Assembly (NCBI GenBank): GCA_017399695.1
Contig: JAFQBK010000016.1
Span: forward strand, 310,001-374,000
Length of the DNA stretch: 64,000 nt
Reading direction: 5' to 3'
Origin: Clostridia bacterium
GTDB lineage: Bacteria; Bacillota; Clostridia; UBA1381; UBA9506
Position 1 is the first letter of the stretch; every line of letters begins with the position of its first letter. The position numbers were made by a program, and so were the translations under genes. This document shows positions 1 to 9,737 of this stretch, piece by piece. The notes beneath the pieces were generated by a model. It worked only from the letters and a program-made list of their open reading frames with translations, was not told the DNA's origin and ran no database searches.

Positions 1-1346
1 TTCCAGTTGCCCGGTGTGCGGTCCATCCACTCATCCACTTCCTTAATATGGTCAGCATCGAACAAGAGGAAGGTTTCCATCTCATAGCCCGTACAAATGC
101 GGAACATTTTTTCTAAATGCTCCATCGAAACATCCGGATAATAGATGTATTCCGCATAGAGCTGCATTCCTAAAAGTGCCTCATACACGCTGGTTTCTCC
201 GCCGTCATCCGCCCAAAGAGTTGCACAGATTTCGCCGATTCCCGCGCGGTGGCACGCATGAAGTGCCGGAGGGGTTGCACGGAAGGTTTTGTTATAGTTT
301 ACGCTGAGGCCTGCCCATGTCCAGATGCCACCGAAATAGGAGACATCGTTACCAAGTGCCTGATGCTTTTTAATCATCAGGTCGTGCGCCGCCTCGTCCT
401 CCGTATAATAATCCCAGTAAACCATCGTTACATCATTCGGGATTTGCTCCTTGATGCTTTCCGGCAGGGAAATATTATCATCGTAATAGTTTGCCGTGGA
501 AGATGCCAGTCGGAAGAACATATCCGCCCACATCATTGGCTCCATATTGTATTTTTTAACGATATCGCGCACGCGATTTAAGTGCCGCGACAGCATACCG
601 AATTTATCAATTTCTGTTCCGTGGCGACGTTTATATTCGCCCGTACCTAGGTCAAACGCCTCATCCATTCCAATATGGATGCGTCTTGTAGTAAAGCATT
701 CGGAGATGGTAGAAATCATCGCCTCAATAAACTCATAGGTTTCCGGCTCATCCACCAAAAGTGTCTCCGCCGTATCACGGATATTTGCCGCATAATTCCA
801 CCAAAGCGGCTTTTTCAGGTGAGAAAGTGTCTGGATGCAGGGAACAACCTCGACGCCAAGCATCTGACCGAATTGGTCGATTTCCTTGAGTTCTTCTTTC
901 GTATATGCGCCCCTTAAATAACCGAAATAAGGATACTTTTCTACTTTATAGACATCCTCCATATACATCACAAAGGTATTCATACCCATGCGGGCGATGC
1001 GGCTGATGATATCCTTTGCGGTTTTAACTTTATAGACCGCATTTCTCGAAACATCAGGCATAATACCGCCGCGCGGAATCAAACGTTTTTCTTCTATTTT
1101 GAAGCTTTCACTGCCCTTTTTGAGTTCATCTAAAAGGAAACAGAGTGCACGGCAAAAATCCGGAATGATTCCATAACTTAAAGAAACCATTCCACCTTTT
1201 TTCTCAATCTTTAGCCCGCCCTCCGACAGTTTTTCAAGCTCGACAACAACGCCATCATCGGCAACCGTAAAATCCATAACCTCTGAAAGATGCGCAATCG
1301 CGCCCGAAAGCTCATCTAACTGACCTGTAAACTTAAGCTTCATCAT
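1..1346 (-). CDS. Beta-N-acetylhexosaminidase-like glycoside hydrolase, GH20 (partial)
   Basis: Reading the minus strand from ATG at 1346 gives about 448 codons with no stop, so the C-terminus lies beyond the left edge. After an N-terminal non-catalytic region comes a TIM-barrel sequence with the GH20 signature HIGMDEA near residue 225, whose adjacent Asp-Glu pair is the catalytic dyad of the family (substrate-assisted removal of terminal GlcNAc or GalNAc). No signal peptide is visible, so it probably acts in the cytoplasm on imported oligosaccharides. GAGGGG lies just upstream of the ATG. It follows the exported glycan genes in the same direction but has its own promoter and lies behind a terminator. 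Family call is confident; substrate is inferred. Confidence 0.85.
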   Translation of the reverse strand, partial: MMKLKFTGQLDELSGAIAHLSEVMDFTVADDGVVVELEKLSEGGLKIEKKGGMVSLSYGIIPDFCRALCFLLDELKKGSESFKIEEKRLIPRGGIMPDVSRNAVYKVKTAKDIISRIARMGMNTFVMYMEDVYKVEKYPYFGYLRGAYTKEELKEIDQFGQMLGVEVVPCIQTLSHLKKPLWWNYAANIRDTAETLLVDEPETYEFIEAMISTISECFTTRRIHIGMDEAFDLGTGEYKRRHGTEIDKFGMLSRHLNRVRDIVKKYNMEPMMWADMFFRLASSTANYYDDNISLPESIKEQIPNDVTMVYWDYYTEDEAAHDLMIKKHQALGNDVSYFGGIWTWAGLSVNYNKTFRATPPALHACHRAGIGEICATLWADDGGETSVYEALLGMQLYAEYIYYPDVSMEHLEKMFRICTGYEMETFLLFDADHIKEVDEWMDRTPGNW

Positions 1347-1376
1347 CAAAACCCCTCATTTCCTGTCATTGTATTT

Positions 1377-1405
1377 GGTATATCATAGGCAAAAACAGAT
1401 GTCAA
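1377..1405 (-). promoter_or_regulatory. Predicted sigma-A promoter of the GH20 gene
   Basis: On the minus strand TTGACA (1405-1400) is followed after 17 bp by TATACC (1382-1377), about 30 bp before the start codon at 1346. The -35 is perfect and the -10 matches 4 of 6. It lets the hexosaminidase be expressed separately from the operon upstream. Confidence 0.55.
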
Positions 1406-1411
1406 GGAAAC

Positions 1412-1441
1412 AATTTTTACTTTTTGCAAAAAGTAAAAATT
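1412..1441. repeat. 30-bp perfect palindrome upstream of the GH20 promoter
   Basis: Each 15-base arm (AATTTTTACTTTTTG and its exact complement) meets at 1426/1427 with no spacer. The palindrome ends 6 bp before the -35 box of the GH20 promoter, so it is placed like an operator or activator site. It could also add to termination of the upstream transcript, but it is AT-rich and lacks a separate U-tract. Confidence 0.6.
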
Positions 1442-1451
1442 ACATCCCCGT

Positions 1452-1519
1452 AAAAAGAAAAGGAGAGATAATATCTCTTCACCTGCTTGCACGGCAGGCG
1501 AAACATCATTACCTCTCCT
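1452..1519 (-). terminator. Branched rho-independent terminator
   Basis: On the minus strand, downstream of the beta-helix gene, GGAGAG and CTCTCC (1518-1513 and 1467-1462) form an outer stem that encloses an inner CCTGC/GCAGG hairpin. A T-rich tail follows at 1461-1452. It probably ends the long glycan operon before the GH20 gene. Confidence 0.6.
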
Positions 1520-1553
1520 CTGTTTCGTAGTTGTTAATGCTGAAAAATATTAT

Positions 1554-4500
1554 TTAATCAATTCCTGCGACACGGAAAACCTCATTTTCAAACACCGGCT
1601 GAAGATCGTCTGTGTTATCCCATGCAAAAAGCTTGACCTCACCGGTATTTTGCGGCAGAACGGTACCTAAACCGAAGGAACCCTTTTGACCGGCTTTCAG
1701 ATGATAGTCAACCGTCAAAACTTCCTGGAGTATATTCTGGTTATCATAAACCGCTAAAACACCCAACATGGATGACATTGTGGGTTTAAGGTTTTTCATT
1801 GCCACCTCAAAAATCTGGAACCCGCCTGCCGTCATATTCGTAACAATATCGCCTTCGATATTACGGACAACGGCATCCTTTTTAATAACACCATCGCCTG
1901 TGTACTGTGCCTCTAAAATTCCGTCCGTAATAGCAAGTTCTGTGCCATCGCCGTCGCTATCCATAATAACAAGTTTAAGTGATACATTGTCCGCAAGCGG
2001 AGTGTTAACTGAGCAATTGATTTCTTGCGTCTGGTTTGCCGCAAGATTCAAATTCACTGCGGCACTGGTAGCAGCAACTTCGTCTCCATTATACGAAACC
2101 AGCGTCACCGTCAGTTCTCTTGTTGTAGTTGAAGTATTGCTGATGGTTGCCTCTACATTATGTCGCTTGCCGCGCGCGACACCATACACGAGTTTCCCCT
2201 CTGCATCGGTTACATCACCAAGAATGGCAGTAATATCCGCTACTGCTGTTCCGGTAATTGCAGCCGGGGTTTCTGCCAGATATACAAAATCTGCATAACC
2301 CCAAAGTTTTGAGCCGTGTTTGGCTATATTAAGCGTTATCGTGCCGTCTGCTCCGGTCATAATGGTATCTGTCATCATCGGGCGGTTATAATAACGTCCG
2401 GTAAAGCTGAGTGTTTTACTTGCATCGCTATCCGAAGTCGCCGTCAGTTTAACGCTGTCGTTTGCATCCGAATCATCGAGCTGGAAGCCGACAAAGCTGG
2501 AACCGGTAACAGTACCCACAGGACGCAGGTAAACCTTATGTACACCTGTAATATTTTCCGGGATATCTGCGTGATACCACTTGAATAATCTGACAAGCTC
2601 ACTTTCCGCAACCAACGGAATCGTTGCAAATACTTCCCCGTCTTCCGAATCGAGCAACAATTCAACGCTCGTATTTGCTTTTGCGCTACCGATACGAATC
2701 CACAAGCCGTCATAAGAGCCATCGCCGAAATCCGCCTCATCAATATAGAAGGTTTCACCGGTTACCAGATTTCTCTTGGTCTGTGCATAGTTGTTCTCGC
2801 GGTCGTAGATATAGCGTACCGGTGCACTACCAACAAAGCCGTACATACCAAAGGTATAGGTTGTGTAGGGCTTTAAGCCCGTAATCGTCTGTGTTACGCC
2901 GTCGCCCTCATTTGGCAATGTGAGCGCATAGTTTCCGTCAATCGTATATCCCGCAACAGTTCCCCAAGAGTCAGAAGTGATATAGGACGGACTGCCGCTG
3001 ACCGTTCCAAATGCGGAGGGACGACCCGTAAACCCGTTATTTGTTACCATATTTCTGAACGGAATCTTCGTATTTAAGCTAAAAGTATCATCAAAACCCT
3101 TGGAGAAATCGTGACCTGCGGTCCACGGTGCCATTCCGTATTCAAATGCACCGCAGTCAGGTGCACTGCCGAGATAATTTTCCGTGACACCCGGTACATA
3201 AATACCTGCATCAATCGCCTCGGAGCCTGCTTTTAAGGTGTAATCATCGTTTGCCGCATCAGTCCAGAAATCCTTCGGGTTAAATGCGAGAATTGTCTCA
3301 TCGTCATTTTTAACCGTGATGCTACCTGTTAAGTTGTTTGTAAACAAGCCGCCGTTCGTTTCATCCGGTACACGATCGTGCAAAAATGCACTACTGCGGA
3401 AAAGGTTGTTTACAAAGGTCGTTCCCGAAAGGTCCTGACCCTCCCAGTTGAGAGCCGGGAAGGCATTATAAAATGTATTATTCACATATACATTACCTAA
3501 GCTATTCGGATTTAAGCACATTCCGCGCTTCCGGTCACCGTCCGGCGTCGGAAGCTCCGTATCATAAATAACATTATTATAAATCATCAGTCCCGAGCTG
3601 AAGCTATCTAAATACAAGCCGAGCTGCAGTCCGCTTTCTTCGGTCAAGTCGTTACCGTGTAGCTTATTATGGTGAATTTCTGAATTTTCGAAGTTATTTG
3701 CTGCCAAATAGATAATACCGGTATCAGAAGTCAACTTGGAGGTTTCCGAAAAGTCATTATAAGAAATAATACAGGACTTAAATGCACCGCCGAGTGCCGG
3801 TTTTGCTGTATTTATTACCGTATTTCTCGTAATTAAGTTGTTAGAACCGGATAGCTGAATTGCATTCGAGCCGGTTCCCATTTCAAAGCCAACATCATGG
3901 ATGTAGTTATTGACAACCTTATTGCTTGAGCCGCCAACTGTAATTGCTGCGCCATAGGAATTTTCGATTTCGCAACGGGAGATGATGTTGTTTGTACCGT
4001 TAATGACTATACCACGGCCCGTACCGCCGCCATAGCCACGATTTACGCCATCATACGCCGTATAGGAACGGGCATCGAGTGCCGAAAGGCGTGCATCGTA
4101 AAAGCCGCAGTTATTTGCGGTCGTATCAAAGCGCACCAGCGCACCATAAACATCAATGCCGCTAAATGTCACATAGGACGAATTTTTGACATCAATCGCA
4201 TACTCTCTTGCGCGGAGTTCAACGGTTAAGGTATCCGGGTCAACACCGCCCGGCGCGTAGAAATATAGCTTATCGTTTTCTGTATCCAAATACCATTCGT
4301 TCTCTGCATCCAAAAGTGCGAGCGAATCGTAAAGATAATACATATTTCCTTTTCTCGGTTCATAGCCTGCATGGATACTGTTACTATCGAGGCTCATTGT
4401 ACCGGTGGACGCATTAAACGCCGTAATTTCGGATGTATATGCACGATATGCTTCCTGCGAAGCACACCACACTCTTGCACCAACAAGGTCGTTTGCAGTA

Positions 4501-5069
4501 AATTTCGTTTTCAGCGCTGTATCGGTTAAAATGATATTGTTAGAATCATTGGAGCCGAGAGCCGGACCTGTTGCACGAGCATAAACGGAACGATTAAGCC
4601 AAGTAGACGGATTTGCATTCGGCCATCTTGCCATTGTCGCAAGCTCGCCATCAACAAATACAAGGTTACCTGCTCCGTCGTACACATTGTACGATGCATC
4701 AGCCACATAGATATTGCCGCTGTACGGTTCCCAACCGGTAATTTTCTCACCGCCGCTGACAACGACTTCTTCATTATGATACGCAAGGAATGAATAGCCT
4801 GCGGATGCTGTTCCGCGAAGACCGGAAAGGTTGATTTCTTCATTATATGTGCCGCCACGGATATAGCAGATATCGCCCGGCTGCATCACGTTTGCCGCAT
4901 GCATAATCGTTTCAAACGGAGTGTCTAACGATGTACCATCCGATAAATCCGAGCCGTCCGTTGCCACATAATAAACATTACCTGCCGCAAACGCTGCCAT
5001 CGGCAAAAGACTCGTCATAAATACGAGCAGCACGATACAAGCAAGCAAACCTTTCAAACTCTTTTGCAT
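1554..5069 (-). CDS. Secreted right-handed beta-helix protein (polysaccharide lyase/hydrolase-like)
   Basis: A 1171-aa exported protein. Residues 1-30 are a Sec signal peptide (ending AAFAA). The mature N-terminus has the YYVATDGSD...GTSLDTPF pattern that opens many DUF1565-type beta-helix proteins, and about 500 residues of short N/G/I/V-rich coils with repeated NNxI and NNTF turns follow. Around residues 660-870 is a jelly-roll-like segment with GVHKVYLRP, resembling CBM6-type carbohydrate-binding modules. The last 90 residues carry a VKLFAWDN...LQP module shared with two neighbours. Catalytic residues cannot be assigned. The fourth codon ATG at 5069 was chosen because AAAGGA lies 9 nt before it; 5078 is also possible. 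Role in extracellular glycan breakdown is inferred. Confidence 0.8.
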   Translation of the reverse strand: MQKSLKGLLACIVLLVFMTSLLPMAAFAAGNVYYVATDGSDLSDGTSLDTPFETIMHAANVMQPGDICYIRGGTYNEEINLSGLRGTASAGYSFLAYHNEEVVVSGGEKITGWEPYSGNIYVADASYNVYDGAGNLVFVDGELATMARWPNANPSTWLNRSVYARATGPALGSNDSNNIILTDTALKTKFTANDLVGARVWCASQEAYRAYTSEITAFNASTGTMSLDSNSIHAGYEPRKGNMYYLYDSLALLDAENEWYLDTENDKLYFYAPGGVDPDTLTVELRAREYAIDVKNSSYVTFSGIDVYGALVRFDTTANNCGFYDARLSALDARSYTAYDGVNRGYGGGTGRGIVINGTNNIISRCEIENSYGAAITVGGSSNKVVNNYIHDVGFEMGTGSNAIQLSGSNNLITRNTVINTAKPALGGAFKSCIISYNDFSETSKLTSDTGIIYLAANNFENSEIHHNKLHGNDLTEESGLQLGLYLDSFSSGLMIYNNVIYDTELPTPDGDRKRGMCLNPNSLGNVYVNNTFYNAFPALNWEGQDLSGTTFVNNLFRSSAFLHDRVPDETNGGLFTNNLTGSITVKNDDETILAFNPKDFWTDAANDDYTLKAGSEAIDAGIYVPGVTENYLGSAPDCGAFEYGMAPWTAGHDFSKGFDDTFSLNTKIPFRNMVTNNGFTGRPSAFGTVSGSPSYITSDSWGTVAGYTIDGNYALTLPNEGDGVTQTITGLKPYTTYTFGMYGFVGSAPVRYIYDRENNYAQTKRNLVTGETFYIDEADFGDGSYDGLWIRIGSAKANTSVELLLDSEDGEVFATIPLVAESELVRLFKWYHADIPENITGVHKVYLRPVGTVTGSSFVGFQLDDSDANDSVKLTATSDSDASKTLSFTGRYYNRPMMTDTIMTGADGTITLNIAKHGSKLWGYADFVYLAETPAAITGTAVADITAILGDVTDAEGKLVYGVARGKRHNVEATISNTSTTTRELTVTLVSYNGDEVAATSAAVNLNLAANQTQEINCSVNTPLADNVSLKLVIMDSDGDGTELAITDGILEAQYTGDGVIKKDAVVRNIEGDIVTNMTAGGFQIFEVAMKNLKPTMSSMLGVLAVYDNQNILQEVLTVDYHLKAGQKGSFGLGTVLPQNTGEVKLFAWDNTDDLQPVFENEVFRVAGID

Positions 5070-5203
5070 ATTCATCATTCCTTTACTGAATTGATCATTT
5101 TTTATTTTTTGTTTTTTATGAACTTACGGTTGGGCACACAGGTCTTACCCTACGGTTTGGTGTTTCGCAGAGAATGACCTGCGTGTCGTTCCACATGGCT
5201 TTC

Positions 5204-5227
5204 CGGCAGGAGCAAGCCCCTGCCCTA
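5204..5227. repeat. GC-rich palindromic intergenic repeat, copy 1
   Basis: A 24-bp unit starts CGGCAGGAGC and ends CCCCTGCCCTA. GGCAGG can pair with the later CCTGCC across AGCAAGCC. Identical copies occur at 5275-5298 and 7951-7974. It resembles REP-like elements scattered between genes. Confidence 0.75.
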
Positions 5228-5252
5228 TGGCATCTCTTTTCTTTGGAGACGC

Positions 5253-5331
5253 ATTTATCGGTTTTTGTTTTTTTCGGCAGGAGCAAGCCCCTGCCCTACG
5301 ATTGATTGCGTTTTTATAAAAACCGATAAAT
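5253..5331. repeat. Nested inverted repeat enclosing palindromic repeat copy 2
   Basis: ATTTATCGGTTTTT at 5253-5266 is exactly complementary to AAAAACCGATAAAT at 5318-5331. Between them lies an exact second copy (5275-5298) of the 24-bp GC-rich motif, itself a hairpin. The whole 79-bp unit could fold as a hairpin within a hairpin, like a miniature inverted-repeat element. Confidence 0.65.
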
Positions 5332-5404
5332 CCGGCCCCAAAGGGCGGATTCGTTTATGCGGAGCGGCCCTACCGCCGCCCCGCTATGAAACGAAAAGAA
5401 TTGA

Positions 5405-7741
5405 TTAGCCAAGAGGTGCGCAAATCGGCTGCATTGCAGCGACTCCGCCTTTCCAAGCGAATACTTTAACGTATGCGCCGGGTGCGATTTCATTAGGAGC
5501 TGTAAAGTTTGCAGTAACCGTCTGAGAACCTGCCTCTGTAAAGGTATACTCTGTATAAGCAGCCTTTAAGAGAACATCGCCTGCACCATACAGTCCAAAA
5601 CCTACCATAACGGTCTGAGAACCGCTGCCTGCATAACCAAAGGTTGCAGATGCAGCCATATTCTGACCTGCAGCTACTGCCGGAATCGTGTAGTCGGAGA
5701 CATACAGGGTTTCAGCGGTTGCAGAGGTCGTGAAGGTGATGCTGTCTGCTGCCATATCGATATCCAAAATACCTTCGTTAGTTACTGCCGGGTAGCTTAA
5801 GGTATAATCTTCGTTCGTACCTAAAGCGGTGTTAATCTTCAGCTTCGCGCCGTAACCGGTGCCATCCGGAACAATCGTAAAGTCTGCATCGCCACTGGTT
5901 GCACCAACTAAAGTTACGCCATCCCAGTAGCTGTCTGCTACAGCAATCGGAGAAGTTAACTGAATCGGAGATGCCGTAGAAACATTTTCTGCCTCGTCAG
6001 CAACAGAAGCAGTGATTGCCGGAGTGTCGATATGCTGTACACTAAAGTTGTCCAGATACAAGTCACCAATATTGGTCGGACAGCTAAAGGAAATCTGGTC
6101 AAACGCCTGACCTACTGCTGCATTATGCGTTGTGTCAGCAGTATAGCTTGCGATACCTGCATATTCGGTTGCAACCGTTTTGTTATCCAAATCGATTAAC
6201 AGCTCATACTCATACATCGGTGCTGCTTCCATGTTTGCCTGAGTATCAACCTGCGCGGTAGCAAGCCAGCTGGCTGCTGCAAATGCAATTCGACCCTTAC
6301 CTCCGCTAATAGATGCCGGGTAATACCAGTTGTTACCGATAGTAGCAAGAGAAGAAGATGATGACGGGTTATACTTAAAGCCCATGTTGAACTTTACTCT
6401 TAAATAACCGCTGTTAAAGCTGTTTCTTGTCGAACTGCCTGTCGGCGTATTCAGTCTGAAAACAACACTATTTGCCGTGGTGGTAGATTTAATATGAAGA
6501 ACACCGTTTTCTACTTTAATATAGTCATCTGCATCAATGGTTCCGTTAGTGATTGCTGTGTTTTCTCCGTTCGCATTCTCAACTGCCACACCGCCAAAAC
6601 TGGTGTAACCGGATACAAAGGTGTATTCTGAACCACCGTAATTAGAATCGCTTTTAATATAAGCAGCAACGGTACCTGCACCTACTCCTTCTTCGAAATT
6701 GTCGAAGTTCATTGCAAAATTGATTTTACCCGGAGCGGTTTTTTCCGTTGTAAAGCTGTAAGCTGCTTCTGCATTTCCAGCATTTAATACCTTAACTGCA
6801 TCAGCGCCAACGGTCAGTGTATAAGCGGTTGCTTCTGCTAAAGAATTTACCGGAGCAACGATAACAGAGCTGCCGGAAATGGTTTTGCTCGTTTCAACGG
6901 TGTTTCCAACATTGTCCGTAAGAACAATTTTAGAAAGGTCATTGCCGGTTGCATCAATGGCACTGCTCATAGTCAGAGTAATCGTCGGATTTAACCCCAC
7001 ACCGGTCGCACCGTTTTCCATACTGGAGGTCATCGTCGGTGCTTCGCCGCGAATTCTTGCGTAGGTGAAATTACCTACTGCGTATTTAAGTTCTTCTTGA
7101 GCATCCGCTCCTGTAATAACAGAGTTACTCAGTTGGAATGTGAACACACGGAATTTAGATGCATTCCAAGCAACTGTTTTTGCTTCTCCGCCGGCATAAG
7201 AACCGGTCACCGTTTTTGCGTCGACATCAAAGGTCAAACTAACTCTGCCACTCGGCACAACGGTTTCTTCGGTTTCAGCATCGCCATCGGCTGCAAATGT
7301 ACCAATAGCCGTATCGGTACCTAAACGCAGCTCGTTACCGTAAATAAACAGTACGCCAACACTCTGCGCCGTAAAAATGGTTGAAGTGTATCTCGGATTT
7401 TCAGCGCTGGTGAACGCAATGTCAAACTCTAATGTAATAGCACCATCCGTAACATCTGCGCTGGTTCCAATACCTTTAATCGACGTGGAAGTATCATAAC
7501 GCAAACTATTGTTCGTATCGGTTGTGCTGAAGTTGTAGGTCTGCGTGCTTGCGTCATAAGTGACACCAGTGCCTGCTGAACTAAACTTACCATTTGCAGC
7601 GCCCGCTTGAACTTCATAGACGCCTGACTCCGGTAAAGTCTTGCTGAAGAGAGCGTCTGCTGCCGATGCCATCGGCACGAGGCTTACGAGCATGCACAGT
7701 GTTACTACTGCTGCTAAAACTCGTTTACTAATTCTTTTCAT
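5405..7741 (-). CDS. Exported LamG-like/Ig-like multidomain protein
   Basis: A 778-aa protein with a signal peptide (residues 1-28, ending ASAAD). Residues about 35-225 look like a concanavalin/LamG-type sandwich. Residues about 233-332 are a Big_5/SbsA-type Ig domain (GATGVGLNPTITLTMS...AYSFTTE). Residues about 340-560 look like a second LamG-type module, then another Ig-like segment, and the end has YVKVFAWKGG...MQP, the C-terminal module seen in two neighbours. No catalytic motif is evident, so a glycan-binding or surface role is inferred. GGGAGG lies 7 nt before the ATG. It is the second-last exported protein of the operon. Confidence 0.75.
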   Translation of the reverse strand: MKRISKRVLAAVVTLCMLVSLVPMASAADALFSKTLPESGVYEVQAGAANGKFSSAGTGVTYDASTQTYNFSTTDTNNSLRYDTSTSIKGIGTSADVTDGAITLEFDIAFTSAENPRYTSTIFTAQSVGVLFIYGNELRLGTDTAIGTFAADGDAETEETVVPSGRVSLTFDVDAKTVTGSYAGGEAKTVAWNASKFRVFTFQLSNSVITGADAQEELKYAVGNFTYARIRGEAPTMTSSMENGATGVGLNPTITLTMSSAIDATGNDLSKIVLTDNVGNTVETSKTISGSSVIVAPVNSLAEATAYTLTVGADAVKVLNAGNAEAAYSFTTEKTAPGKINFAMNFDNFEEGVGAGTVAAYIKSDSNYGGSEYTFVSGYTSFGGVAVENANGENTAITNGTIDADDYIKVENGVLHIKSTTTANSVVFRLNTPTGSSTRNSFNSGYLRVKFNMGFKYNPSSSSSLATIGNNWYYPASISGGKGRIAFAAASWLATAQVDTQANMEAAPMYEYELLIDLDNKTVATEYAGIASYTADTTHNAAVGQAFDQISFSCPTNIGDLYLDNFSVQHIDTPAITASVADEAENVSTASPIQLTSPIAVADSYWDGVTLVGATSGDADFTIVPDGTGYGAKLKINTALGTNEDYTLSYPAVTNEGILDIDMAADSITFTTSATAETLYVSDYTIPAVAAGQNMAASATFGYAGSGSQTVMVGFGLYGAGDVLLKAAYTEYTFTEAGSQTVTANFTAPNEIAPGAYVKVFAWKGGVAAMQPICAPLG

Positions 7742-8005
7742 TTTAGTTCCTCCCTCAAAAAAATTTTATTTCATAAGCAACCACAAAGCAACGGTCGGCC
7801 TCTACTTCCATACCTTGCGGTACAAGGCGTTCCGATGGGATAGAGCCTTACGGCTGCTTGAACTTCCTTCAAAGGGTGTGTTCTGTTTCGGTTCGTCGAT
7901 TTTCAACGAACCTCGTAGGGAAGGGCCTTGGTCCTTCCGTATGGTGTTTCCGGCAGGAGCAAGCCCCTGCCCTACAACACCTCACCGCAATCTGCGGTTA
8001 TTTTT
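7742..8005. other. Intergenic region with repeat copy 3
   Basis: This 264-bp GC-richer gap carries the third 24-bp palindromic motif at 7951-7974 and a short hairpin (ACCGCA...TGCGGT, 7984-7998) just after the stop of the next gene. On the plus strand that hairpin is followed by T7, but no plus-strand transcript is known here. An ORF crossing this region on the plus strand was judged spurious. Confidence 0.6.
7951..7974. repeat. GC-rich palindromic intergenic repeat, copy 3
   Basis: It is identical over 24 bp to the copies at 5204-5227 and 5275-5298, and shares the preceding TTTC with copy 1. It lies between the LamG-like gene and the C-terminal-SLH gene. Confidence 0.75.
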
Positions 8006-9640
8006 TTATTCGTATAAGAGGTTAAAGCGGTAAATTGCCTCATAGAGCATTTTTGCCGCCTCTGCTCTGGTTGCAGTTGCGGTCGGGTCAAAGGAGCCGT
8101 CATCACGTCCATTGATGATACCGCGCTCTGCGAGCATACCAACTGCGGTTTTTGCATAGCTTGCAATCTTATCGCTATCAGTAAAGTTGAGCTCAACCTG
8201 CGGGTTTTCAACCAGTTCTCCCTTACCAATCAGCGCATTTAATACCATAACTGCCATATCCTGTCTGGTGATATTCATTCCTACACCGAACTGGGTCTTC
8301 GAAATACCGCCGGTGATACCGAACTGGTATGCAGAATGGATATACGGATAATGCCAATCGCCGTATCTGGTGTCGGTAAAGGAAAGAGCATTTTCTGCCG
8401 CGGTCTTAATACGGAACGCGCCTAAAATCATTTTTGCAAACTCTTCTCTCTTTACGTTATCCAAGGGGTAAAACTCGGTCTCGGTTTTACCATTGATTGC
8501 ACCTGCTTCTGCCAAAACAGTAATTGCCTGTTTTGCCCACGCGACATTTTCAATATCAGCAAATGCCGCTATCGGAGCCGGAAGCGCCGGATTGTTGTTC
8601 GTAATAATCTCGGAATCTTCATCGTCCACTTTCACCGACGGAGTTCTATCGCTAACGGAAGGACTCGGACGAGCGGAAGTTCCGGAAGATTCTACGTCTT
8701 CCTGTGCCTTTAATAATGCCGCATCAAAGGCTCTTTCGACATCCTCCGGGAATACGCAGGAACCAATCGAAGTTCTTAACGTATTATAAACAATGCTTAC
8801 ACGGTCAACCGTGCCGCCGGAACCATCAGACAAGCTGTTATAGGTTCTCATGCTGTCGTCAATCAAGAACAGCGCTGCATTGTTCTCTAACAGCTCTTTT
8901 AATGCTCGGCTCTCAAGACCGGATGCCTTTTTCGTCATCGCAATTTTGTAGTTTTCATTGCGAAGCGCGGAAACCAAGGCCGCCATAGCAACATTATCAT
9001 CAGGATCACTAAATGTACCATTCCCTGCCAGCGTTTTGATATTCTGTGCGATATAGTTTCTGCGGCTGTTGTCTGCGTCCACCATATCGAGATAACCGAC
9101 AACAGTCAGACCCCCCGTCGTACTGCCGTTTGCTGCTTCGATATCAACGTCGATGATTTTTGCGTCCAGTGCCGCTTTGATATCCTGCCAGGTTGAGTTC
9201 ATGTTTTGCACAATATCCAAAACATTCCCTGCATTCGTCAGGTTCTGGAACTCTGCCGGATAGCTCTTCGGGTCACCGTCACCCTCAACATAAACGCTGA
9301 CGGTATAGACACCACTGTGCGAATCCGTTGCAATCGGAATCGTCATCTTTGCCCAGTTTTTTGCACTTTCGGTAACAACCGTAGTTTCACCGATAAAGAT
9401 ACAGATTTCATCTAAAGTTTTTCCCTGCAGTAAATCACTTGCACTGCAGCCGGGCTTCCATACGCTAACGGTAACATTCGTACCCGGAATCTGCACGGTT
9501 TCCTGCGCAATCGTAATGGTACATAACTCATTACTTACGGTTACCGGCGACGGTGCTGCCGCACTGACCGGCAAGCAGAACATCATGCCCAGCAAGATAA
9601 GCGCACAGGAGAAAAGCGCAGTCGCTTTCTTTAAAAACAT
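8006..9640 (-). CDS. Surface protein with three C-terminal SLH domains
   Basis: A 544-aa exported protein. The start at 9640 is preferred over 9667 because GAGAGGAG lies 8 nt before it and the signal peptide (FLKKATALFSCALILLGMM) then begins directly. Residues about 30-135 look like a cohesin- or Ig-like beta domain; about 140-330 is mostly helical and unrecognised; a Ser/Pro-rich linker follows. The last 180 residues hold three SLH repeats (FADIENVAWAKQAI..., FTDTRYGDWHYPYI..., FTDSDKIASYAKTA...), which normally bind pyruvylated secondary cell-wall polymer. It probably displays glycan-binding or scaffold functions on the cell surface with its operon partners. Confidence 0.82.
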   Translation of the reverse strand: MFLKKATALFSCALILLGMMFCLPVSAAAPSPVTVSNELCTITIAQETVQIPGTNVTVSVWKPGCSASDLLQGKTLDEICIFIGETTVVTESAKNWAKMTIPIATDSHSGVYTVSVYVEGDGDPKSYPAEFQNLTNAGNVLDIVQNMNSTWQDIKAALDAKIIDVDIEAANGSTTGGLTVVGYLDMVDADNSRRNYIAQNIKTLAGNGTFSDPDDNVAMAALVSALRNENYKIAMTKKASGLESRALKELLENNAALFLIDDSMRTYNSLSDGSGGTVDRVSIVYNTLRTSIGSCVFPEDVERAFDAALLKAQEDVESSGTSARPSPSVSDRTPSVKVDDEDSEIITNNNPALPAPIAAFADIENVAWAKQAITVLAEAGAINGKTETEFYPLDNVKREEFAKMILGAFRIKTAAENALSFTDTRYGDWHYPYIHSAYQFGITGGISKTQFGVGMNITRQDMAVMVLNALIGKGELVENPQVELNFTDSDKIASYAKTAVGMLAERGIINGRDDGSFDPTATATRAEAAKMLYEAIYRFNLLYE

Positions 9641-9737
9641 GTGGGACACTCCTCTCAAATTTTCCATAGTATCGTATCACTTTCATTCTATCCGTTCCCG
9701 TCGGGCAGAGGCACGCTCCGCCCGATGGGATAAATCA

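Larger units (their letters stand above)
5070..5404. other. Intergenic region with palindromic repeats
   Basis: This 335-bp gap between two minus-strand exported-protein genes has no plausible gene. It contains two copies of a GC-rich palindromic motif, one inside a 14-bp inverted repeat, and a CCGCCCCGC-rich stretch at 5370-5385. No clear promoter was found, so the downstream gene may rely on read-through. Confidence 0.7.

Noticed and set aside
7984..8007. Plus-strand terminator after the SLH gene stop
   Set aside because: The T-run follows the hairpin only on the plus strand, where no gene is transcribed.
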